In this document: piece after piece, positions 1 through 10,400 of the stretch
Layout: every line of letters starts with the position of its first letter
Position numbering within the stretch: the first letter of the stretch is position 1
DNA from: Costus lasius
Taxonomy: Eukaryota; Streptophyta; Magnoliopsida; Zingiberales; Costaceae
Assembly: GCA_027563935.2 (NCBI GenBank)
Contig: CM050450.1
Location: 12,073,957 to 12,137,956 of the forward strand
Reading direction: 5' to 3'
Length of the DNA stretch: 64,000 bases
The notes under the pieces: model-generated
What the model was told of the DNA's origin: nothing
The model's input: only the letters and a program-made list of their open reading frames with translations
The model's database searches: none
Program-made: the position numbers and the translations under genes

Positions 1-1124
1 GGCTTTGACTCCGAGTGGTAGCTGCTCCAACTCAAATGCCGAACTCTAGGGTTCTAATCTTGACGGCAACACAATGGCTAGGGTTCTGGCGACCTGAACG
101 GCGGTCGACGTACCTAGATCCATCAGCGGGGTAGACGGCCAGAGGCTGAAGGTGGGCTCGCATGTGTGTTCGTGTGAGGAATCCAAGAAGCATTGCTTGC
201 TACACGTTGTGCCTGCGGGCGTGGGATAGAGAGGCGAGAATTGCATTTGCTTTACACGTGCGCGAGACTTAGGTTGGACGTGGCATTTGGTTGAGATACC
301 GTGTGGAGGCTTCTTCAACGGTCTGAGGCATGAGGAGCAAGGTATGCCATAAGGGTCATATCTAACCTTCTCGAATTTTGAATCTAACGTTGTACTTGCA
401 TCGTCGGTTGAGCTCTTCCGGGTTTTCTACTCGACTGACCTCTTCTATTTAGTGTGTGTGCGCTCGTTTATGACTATTTATTATTATCTGCTATTATTTG
501 ACCCGGCCCCTCGAAGGGCCGACTTTGCTTGCTCACGCATAGGTATTGCTATTATTTATCTTGTTTATCTGTCGGCTAGATTTGGGTATTACGATGAGTA
601 AGGAGTGCGGGCTGAGAGATCTTTGTGTGCGATGAGTGTTTGTGACGAGTCGTCCACTCTTATACGCTGGTATACTTGGGTGTGAATTTTATTGGCGTAC
701 TTGTAAGGACGGCCAATCACCGAACCCCTCCTAGGCATGAGTGATTGAGACTCCTGATACTTTTACTTAAGTGTCCTTAATCGGACACTATACACTAGGT
801 TAGGGTTTTGGGGCTTCAAAAAAAGTCTTGTCGGTCTCGGGCAAGCTTTTTAGATAAAAAGAAAAGATAAATAAAAAAATTGCCCAAAGGGGTGGGTGTG
901 ATGCTTTTGTACCAAGTTGACACAAATTAATTAGTTACTCGAAAGAAACAAGTACAATAGTACACATACCACATATGGAATTTCTACCATGAAATTAAGG
1001 CTAATAGCATATAATGAATATCTAATATTTTACGCTCATTTTTTTGAAACTTCTATAAACTATGCTTTCAAAATCAGGCAATCATTCTACTGCTGCAGCT
1101 ATTAATTGCTATGTTGTGTTGTAG
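1..1124. other. Intron upstream of first visible PTAC3 exon, TE-like 1-900
   Basis: No exon could be matched here. Bases 1 to about 900 are richer in GC and CpG than the following intron and look like the end of an LTR-type element. A perfect hairpin CGGCCC/GGGCCG lies at 504-521, and the tract finishes in a T/A-rich stretch with GGGGTGGGTGTGATG near 890-904. No TG..CA terminus or target duplication can be set because the other end is outside the window. Bases 905-1124 are ordinary AT-rich intron leading to the acceptor at 1123-1124. The 90-codon minus-strand ORF at 46-318 has no recognisable domain and is probably chance. Confidence 0.35.
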
Positions 1125-4100
1125 ACTATATGAAGCCTGATACTGATACCTATAACTGGGTCATCCAGGCATATACCAGAGCTGAGTCGTATGACAGGTA
1201 AATATGCTGCTTAAGCATTTATATTTACGTATGTATTTTCTCGATCCTTACTTTCTTACTGTGGCTGAGTTTCATCTATCAATTGGTAAATAATACTGAT
1301 GCTGACTACTAAGATGAATATTGAAGGCCTTAGCTAACTTTTACTCCCTATTTTATGCCGAATTGCCCATGAAGAGTTATTTGCATTTCCTTTTTAACTC
1401 ATGCTTTCTACAAGTTTTCATGCTTGTCATATATCAATCATCAGTCATCACAGATTATTCACTTGCCACCAAGAGCTATTTGTTATTGGATAGTTTGAAT
1501 TAAATTCTTCAAGTAGAAATGCATGAGTCTAGGTCTACATATACTTTCTTTTGTTGGAAGATGTTCTTTAAATGATTCTAATTCTGCCTTATACCCTCCA
1601 AATGGTTGACACATTATCGACATGCCAATTAAGCATGAGTTAAGTCCCACCATGCACAACTTTGTGCAATTAATTACCTTTAAACACTAATTAAAGGGTT
1701 TAAAAATTATTCTAATTCTGTTCACTCTCACTCTCCTGAATGCACTTTTCATTTTAAGCAGAACTTGGCATGTTGTTTGCTACTGGTGTTCACATCTCTA
1801 TAAGAATTTCTGCCTAAGCATACCAGCGCTACCAATTGGTTTAGAAAATGAAAAAAAAATAAGTTGCATACAGTAAATGGCATTCTCCTTTGTATTCTCT
1901 ACTGATTCGATGTTTTAAGAAGTGAGAAAGTATGAGATGACAACAAATTGGGAGAGAACAATTAGTCATATGTTTAGTCAACGTCTTAATAGGGTTTTAA
2001 AATTGATTCGTACCGCCCAGAAGGTATGAATTGGTTCGACCAAGTACTACTATATGTTGGTTGATACATAATCAGTACCAACCATATCATATATATACAT
2101 ATTATAAATACGTTTACATATATTATATTTAGATTGGTACTGATTGTATGTTGGTACGTACTAATCTATAATGGGCTTCTATAATGGGCTAGTATATTGG
2201 TGAGGACCGAAATTTTAAACTATAGTTCTTATAAATATTCTTTCTTCAATATTTTGTAGACTACATGTTTTTTTTTCTACGGTATGATCTCAGTGTAGTT
2301 ATGTCAGCATTTCAGGTTTTGTTTCATTGTCTGTGAACCATTCTTAAACTTTTCTTGTGCTGGAGCAAACGTAAAACTTTTCTGCACTACATTGTTCTGT
2401 TTCTTCCAAAATTTGTTGAACAATATTTGACTCATTACAAAGGAAGTTGAAATGTTTCATCAATCTTAGGTATGTTTACAAGGAAACATACTAGTTCCTT
2501 TTTTCTATTTTTAGTTGGTCTGTTGTCCAAAAATGTCTTTTATGTGATGCTAATCCATGCTTACTTTTGCTCCAAAATTATACCTTTTGTACAACAAGGA
2601 ATTCTATTGCGAATGAGCTCTCATTCTTAAAGTTATTGGGATTGCAAAATTGACTTGCAGCAGATAATATGTATATGACATTCATAGTCCTTATGACTCT
2701 GGTATGTGTGATGGATTACTGCATGGGGGAACATGGATTGTTTTTTATTTAACCAATGATGTCATTGTCGTATGGACAAGAGGAAGTACTTCTTTGATTA
2801 GTGAGGAGAACGTACTTCATTTGTTAAAAAAAGTGAAATGGCTTGGCAGGCCATGTTCAGTCTTTTTTCCTTAAAAATATAATTCTATAGTGTTTTTTTT
2901 GCACAAATGGGAATTTTGCTTTTTTGCTGTAAAATTTTCATGTATCAAATCTCATCTTTTTTAAGTCACTCTTCATTATTTTCCATCAAATCTCTAGATA
3001 AGTTTTACATTTCTACTATTTTTTTATAAAAAAAATTACTGAGTTTTTAGGTATATGGCATGTTTACTTTTCCTCATTTGCATTTTTGATTTACTATTTC
3101 AGTTGGCATTGGCCTTTAGGGTGCAGGATGTAGCTGAGTTGCTTGGAATGATGGTCGAAGATCACAAACGTTTGCAGCCAAATGTCAAAACTTATGCGTA
3201 AGTTCATTATCTCTGCTCTTAAAACTTTTGAAAGTTTCACCTATATCTAGGTTGGTGTCTTTTATTTGGCATACTGTAAATGATTTTTTTTCAAGTGTTT
3301 CTTTTATGGGAGTCAAGTCTTAGTTTTAGCTATCCGGTATGGCCAAGAACTGCCTCTTGTTTTGTCCGAGATGTACTGATAGTGTGATAGGTACTGATAG
3401 TCTGAGACCTAATACAGTATAAGCACCCTCAGCTTGGTCTAAGATGAGCAGCATTGATATCTAAGTCTGTATCAGTCCTCTGAGTTATTACCGCACCAGA
3501 CCAAGAATTTTATTCTCGTCTTTGCTAAGACATCTTTGGCCAAGTTATTTCCTATTAAAAGTATTATCTCCCATTATCCTCAAGGTGTATCGCGTACTCC
3601 ATTTAGAATCTCTTTGTACTCGGATGAACCTGTTGATGATCTATTTGGATAATAAAGCAAACCCTAGTCTGCCCAAGCAATGATGACTTGATCCTTTGAA
3701 ATAAATTGTAGATTTCTCAAGCTTGGTCTTTGTATAATTTAGGTAGTTATGGTGCAATATCTAAGCCACTTCACAATATTAATGCACAAAATTATGCATC
3801 ATCTTTAATATGCATCTTTTTAGCATACTCGATCTTTTTTTTCATGTTCTCATCCTAAGATAAAACTGAACCATTTGATGTTAATTAATGTTGTTGGCTA
3901 CTTTGATGTAGATATACCTCTTTGTATAATTTAGGTAGTTATGGTGCAATATCTAAGCCACTTCACAATATTAATGCACAAAATTATGCATCATCTTTAA
4001 TATGCATTTTTTAGCATACTCGATCTTTTTTTTCATGTTCTCATCCTAAGATAAAACTGAACCATTTGATGTTAATTAATGTTGTTGGCTACTTAATATA

Positions 4101-4466
4101 TTCCTCCAAATTGCAAATTTTGGATTGATTGCACGTATAATATAATTAATTCTGAAGAAATTTCTACTTTAAGATGTGGTTTGATGCGGTCTATTTTTTA
4201 AATTCAATAGACCATTCAAAATTGAAATATCATTCTTTAGTAGTTGCCTCTCTTGTACTGGCAAGATTCAGTGCCATTCGAGTTAATGATTAATTACCTT
4301 TGTGATAGGTTATTAGTGGAGTGCTTTACAAAATATTGTGTGGTGAAGGAAGCAATACGGCATTTTCGAGCCCTTAAGAATTTCCCTGGGGGCACAAGGG
4401 TTTTATGTAACGAAGGGAACTTTGGGGATCCAATGTCTCTTTATTTGCGAGCCTTGTGCTGTGAAG
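1125..4466 (+). CDS. PTAC3: PTAC3 exons a-c (PPR-like region)
   Basis: Three exons: 1125-1197 (enters after one base of a split Asp codon, then [12 protein letters not shown]), 3120-3197 ([16 protein letters not shown]), and 4309-4466 ([19 protein letters not shown] to ALCCEG). Donors are GTAAAT at 1198, GTAAGT at 3198 and GTAATC at 4467. Together they encode about two 35-residue helical hairpins of PPR type. Introns 1198-3119 and 3198-4308 are AT-rich. They hold ACCGGT-type repeat fragments at 1993-2217 and 3330-3500 and a 192-bp duplication at 3728-4094. Confidence 0.92.
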
Positions 4467-7400
4467 GTAATCTTTTAGTTGTTAACCTTAGTTGCAACAA
4501 TTGTTTAACTCACCAAAGAAGTTTGTTAAACTCTGATGGCATATCATATTTTGAGATGTTCACTGAACTCAGAACCTTTCAATGCGATCATGTAATGTGC
4601 ATGTACTCACGTTTTATTATACTTCATATTTTTGAATTGATAGTTGAACCTTTAAACTGGCCAATGTCCTTCACATTTATGACCTTGCTGTTTGAGAAAA
4701 AGATCAAAGAGCCTCTTTGTTGTGAGAAGTAGCCGTTGAACTATGTAGTATGTAGTTATCTTATCTTTACTATTTGCTTCGTAGTATACACAAAATACGT
4801 TGCAAGCATCTGAACCAGCTTCTATATTTTTCAGGTAAGTATTAATGCTTAATCAGCATCAGGTATATTGTATGAGTATGAAACATGCTTCATTTTTTAT
4901 GTCTACTAGTTTGTATTGTTCCTGATAAGTTCTATACAATGCAGTGATTACTGGACAAACATGAGCATACATTTGGGTAAATGCTTATATTGCTAGCACT
5001 AAAATGAGTTATTTCTTGATATTATTAAGGCCAAAATTAATGCACTATAAGAAGCCCTTGCAATATTTAACTTGGCTGACCAGATGATCAGCAGATGTTA
5101 GTCCCTCGGTTACTTGGCTGCACAACTAACTGTAGCCTTTAGGCATCTTGGGCATTAAGGATACTAGGTGTCACGCCCCGGTCGGAACGGTCTAAAAACA
5201 GCGCTTATCCGCTTCCTAGAGCCGTCCGGCGGAACACCGGAACGTGATCGCGCTAGGGTTTCCGGACCGAATCTCGTTCCCAACTTCGAAACCCTAGTTT
5301 CCCGCTCAACTTTTACCCCCAAATTACAATTCACACGGAAAGGATTGGAGAACCCTAACCCTAATTCGAGAAATCCGAAAAGAATCGAAAAACCCTAAAT
5401 CAAAATCAAACCTCTCTCGGTCAACCCTGATTTTGGCCCGAAATTGCTTCTGCTTACGTCAGCCGCTTGATCGCTGACGTCACCGACTAATCGCGTTCTC
5501 GTTTCGAATTTGTGATTTTGACCTGGTCAAAATCACCGATGCCGAAATTGAATTGCCTCCGTCACGCGTGGCTTTGCTAACGTCGGCGTCTCGAATCGAA
5601 CGCCTCGAAGCGTTCGCTCATCGTCTTCACGCGAACGCTGTCTGCGTTCGCTCGCGGCTCGCCGGAGAAGGAAGAAGTCAGCAAGAGAAAGACGCTGTCT
5701 GCGTCTCCGCCTTGTCGTCGATCAGACGCGTCTCTGCACTCGTCGGGGAAGATCGGAAGATAGGGGGATTTCTTGGAGGAAAGCTTTTATTCAACTTCTC
5801 GAAGCTACAAAACCTCCGACCTCTCACCGTCCCTCTCACGTCGGCGGCGACTCGCCACCGATTACACACTCTCGTTCCTCTCAAAGCTCGCCCCTCGTGT
5901 GTTTTCCCCGATCGTCCAGGTCCCTCCTGGATGTCAACCTCTTATATCCGGGAGGGATGCCCGCCGCCTGGTTCTCGTGCGCCGAAGAAGCCGCTCGAGA
6001 TCGCGTCCTTACCTCTAAATCGGGAGTTCGCCCTATTCTTCCGCCAAGCTCCCGTGCCGTCTGCTTCCTTTGGCGAGGAACTCGCATCCGAGCCTCGCTT
6101 CTGTCTAAGATCTTGCCTCCATCCGAGATCCTCATTCGTCGCCGTGTCCGCCGAACTCGGGGATGCTGCTGTCGACGTGGACGTAAGCCTCATGCTGCCA
6201 CCGAAATCGGAAGCTGCGTTCGATTTGGGGTCAACGCCTTCCGTTGACCCAGCAAATCGGCTCCGCTTCGGTTCACATGTCGTGGGTTCGGGCTTAGGCC
6301 TGGCCCAATGGGCTCCGGGCTGAACCGGCCGAACCCGGGCCTGACACTCTGGAACTTGGGCTTGGCCCAAGCCCGTGCGACAAATGCCTAGGCGGAGCCC
6401 AACTCCGGTCAAAATTGGGATTTTGACCAAGCGGCAGCATCTTCAGCAGCTTCGCCGGGTTCGAAGACGCGAGAAGACGACATCTCCGAAGGGATTTGCG
6501 AGGCGAGCAGCATCCTTAGCCGCGACGTCTTGGCGGAGGAATCGGACGAAAGAGGACCTGGCAGACGACGTTGACGGCGCGTGAGGACTTCACTGGCACA
6601 GAAGAATCGAAAGGGCTTCTTCGCGAGACTCGGGCGACGAAGGAGGCGGTGCTTCCCTATAAGATCGATTGTCAGGCCCTGGAACTTGGGCTTGGCCCAA
6701 GCCCGTGCGACAAATGCCTACGCGGAGCCCAACTCCGCTGGTTAAAATCGAAACGGGATTTTGACCAAGCGGCAGCATCTTCAGCAGCTTCGCCGGGTTC
6801 GAAGACGCGAGCAGACGACGACTTCGGAGGGATTTGCGGGGCGAGCAGCATCCTCAGCCACAACGTCTTCGCGGAGGAATCAGACGAAAGAGGACCTGGC
6901 AGACGATGTCGACGGCGTGTGAGGACTTCACTGGCGCGAAAGAATCGGAAGGGCTTCTTCGCAAGACTCGGGCGACGAAGGAGGCGATGCTTCCCTATAA
7001 GATCGAGAGCGATCGACCAAGCGAGGGATCGTGCAAGCGGCGACCACCATCGAGCTCTAAGAGAAGGAAGAGAGAGAGAGCAGAGAGAGAGAGGTTTCCG
7101 AGTGAGACTCTGAGAGGAAGCTGACGACGAGTGTGGCTGCCAAGCTTGGAAGAGGAAGAGTTAGGGGTTTTGTACCTTTGAAGTAAATAAAGGGAAGGTT
7201 TCCCCTACGTGTGCTTGTGTCCGACGATCTCTCCCCTTCTACAACGACGAGTCTTTGTCTCCCCGGTTTCAGCGGCTGACGACGACGCTTCTCGTCGACC
7301 CTGGCGGCATAAGAGCAGGCGGCTTCGGGCGATACAAGGCAGAGGGAGAGACGAGGGCGTCTCCTCCCTTCCGGTGTCCTTGTCTGGCGGAGAACAGCGG

Positions 7401-10400
7401 CGACCGACGCACGAGTGCGGGCGGCACTCGTCCGACACGAAGAAGACAAAGCTTGAGCGCAAGCTTCGAGGCGAGTCAACGAAGAGCTCGGGTAAACGGA
7501 TGATTTTGATTCGGCAAAATCGATTTGGTGTGCTGACGCCAGCACAACGTCAGCGGAGGAGATTTACGCGCGCGGCGGAATCAAGTGAGGGCTGACATCA
7601 AGCATAGCAAATTTAAAATCGAGCGAAGGTCAAAATTGATTTAACCAGAGAGGTATTTTTAATTTAGGGTTCCGATTCTTTCCGGCTTTCCTAAATTAGG
7701 GTTAGGGTTTTCGCGCGACTTGTAATTTGGGATTAAAATCGTTCGGGGACGTTAGGGTTTCGGAGTTGGGTTGAAGTTTTGTCCGGAAACCCTAGGGAGT
7801 TCACGCTCTGGTGTTCCGTTGGACAACTCTAAGACATCGGTTTAGGACCAGTTTAGGGTTGATCCGACCGGGGTGTGACACTAGGTGTTAGGCCCTGGTT
7901 CAATCGGTTCGGCCCAAGCTCAAACCCTGGCCCAAATCTCAGCCCAGACGCCAGGTTCTGGTCAAATCTGAGGATGACCGTGCAAAAAACAGACGAAGCA
8001 AAAGCTTCGTCGTCTCCGCATGCGTCGGACGCGGACGCGAGCGGAGGTTCGGATGGCGTCGACGACATCGGCGGAAGAAGCGGACCACGTCAACAGTGGG
8101 AGACTCGGCTCCAGCATGAGATCCGGGCGGCGACGCCCTAATTAGGGGCAGAGGCGGCGGCCTCTTCTTTAAGAGCTAAGAGGAGGGACGTCGATCGAGG
8201 GAGAGCAGCAGCATCTTCGTGAGCAGGGAGCTTAGCGAGGGGTAGCGATATCAACAGGGGTTGAAGGATCGACTGGGTGAGTGCTTGTAGACGGAGCACC
8301 GGCGAGGGAGGGAGAGGGGCACCGGCGACGGCCAGGGGGTCATCGGCGAGAGAGAGACATTGTAAGCTTCAATCTGAGAAATAAGAGAGCTTCATCTTCT
8401 TCACCTCTCCTCCCCTGTTCTCTTTCTCCTCATCCTTGTCGTAAGCGGGGATGAGTCCAGCGACGACGAGGCGAGACGCGGCGTCCTCTCCTTGTCGTCG
8501 ATCTTCTCCGGCGGGGAACTGAGTGCGGCGGTGCCCGGTGGAGAGCACGATGCAGGCGGCGTCGGGCGAACAGCGAGGACGAAGACGACACTCTACTTCA
8601 GTATAACGAAGACGACGCCGTTGTTCGAACGATTCGGGCGTTCGAATCAAGGCGTACAGTGAAGTCCAAAACGGCGGAGTCAACGAAGATTACGATTGAT
8701 TTCAAAATTGATCGGCAGCTGACGCGAGCGGACATCAGCAAGGGTGTATTTCGAGCGGGCGGAAGATTAACGCGGTGACGACCGTGATTTTGACTGGTCA
8801 AGGTTGCGTTGACCGGAGGTAAATAAATTTAGGGTTTCGTTTGATTTTTCCTAAATTAGGGTTAGGGTTTTCTGAGCGACATTGTAATTTGGGGATAATT
8901 ATTATTCAGGGAGATTAGGGTTTTCAATTTAAGGGCCGGAAACCCTAGGGAGAGTTGCGTTTCGGTATTCCGCCGGACGGTCCTAAGACAACGGATAAGC
9001 GCTGTTTTTAGGCCGATCCGACCGGGGCGTGACACTAGGTGTCAGGCCTGGGTCAGGCCGGTTCGGCCCAACCCAAGCCCAAGCCCACACAGGAGACCCA
9101 ATTCTGGGTCAAAATCGGGTCAACGCCCGATTGGGGGAATCAAATCCGATGCGGGCGTCGTCTTCCCCGCTGAAAGCGGAGATGTGGGGCGGCGAAATTC
9201 GTGGCGGACGCTGTCTCCAGCAGCATCAGCGAGCTCTTCGGACCTTGGGGCGGCATCGAGCTCCGATGTTGTCGGTGCAGGCGGATTCGTCCGCACGCGA
9301 GGAAATCTCGGACGCGAAGAGGTCGCAGCGCGAGAGATCGGATCTGGCGAACGTCAGCGCGAGCGGAAGACTCGGGCGACAAAGAGATCGGGCGCGGACG
9401 GCAGACTCGGCAGCATCAGTGGGCTTCGACGCAAGGGCGTGGTCCACGCGTACGAGAAAAGCGTGGCGGCTCTTCCTATATACGTCCGACGAAGCAGACG
9501 AGATCGGGCACGCGCGGAGGCGTCACCCCAGAGAGCGGGCGCATAGGCGTCACCACACCACAAAGGAGAGGCTGGGGAGCGACTCCACCGGCGACGGCGA
9601 GGCGCCGTCGCCCTTCTAGAGCAGGGCTCTGATGCCGGTTCCAGAAGGGAACTGATGCCGACGCCGGCAGGCGTCGATGCCGACGTTCAGGGCAACGTCG
9701 ATGACAGGGAGGTCGAGTGAACTGTAACCGGAATCACCGGTGAGGGAGGGGAAGAGGGCACCGACGGAGGTCGTCGGCTTTGAGAGACGTTGTAAGCTTT
9801 GCAGAGGGAATAAAGCTTCTTCCTTTCATATGTTCCCTTCCCTGTTTCTAGCTTCGGCGAAGTGATTCCGGTAATACGCAGCTGCCGGACGACGACGGGA
9901 AGGACCGAGGGAAGCGGGCGGCTTCTCCTATCTGGCCATCCTTCTCCGGTGACGCGAGGTGATGCGCAGAGGCTCGACAGAGACGACGCGGTGGCATCGT
10001 GAACGGGAGCTTGAAGACGAGTTCGAACGCTTCGTTCGAAACGAGGCAAGTCAACGGACGAGTTCAGTCAACAAGCGAAATCGCGCGCGGGGTAATTCGG
10101 AAGTTGACGTCAGCCAGGCAACGCTGACGTAAGCGGAAGGGGATTTACGCCATTACGCGCGCGACAGACGATTTCGAGGGCTGACGTCACGCCGACGTCA
10201 GTAAAGGCATGATTTTGACCAGTGGGTCAAAATTCAATGGAGGTAGTTTGAAATTAGGGTTTCCGGACTTTCCTGATTTAGGGAAAGAAATTGGCCGGAA
10301 ACCCTAGGGAGTTCACGCATCCGGTGTTCCGCCGGACGGCTTTAAGACAGCGGATAAGCGCTATTTTTAGGCCGTTCCGACCGTAGGTGTCATGCCCCGG

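Noticed and set aside
1..900. Upstream PTAC3 exon
   Set aside because: No segment matches the family and the composition is that of a mobile element.
4244..4732. 162-codon ORF as a gene of its own
   Set aside because: Only its middle (4309-4466) is a PTAC3 exon; the rest is read-through into introns.
5351..5364. Interstitial telomere or chromosome end
   Set aside because: Only two CCCTAA units; this is telo-box scale, not a telomere tract.
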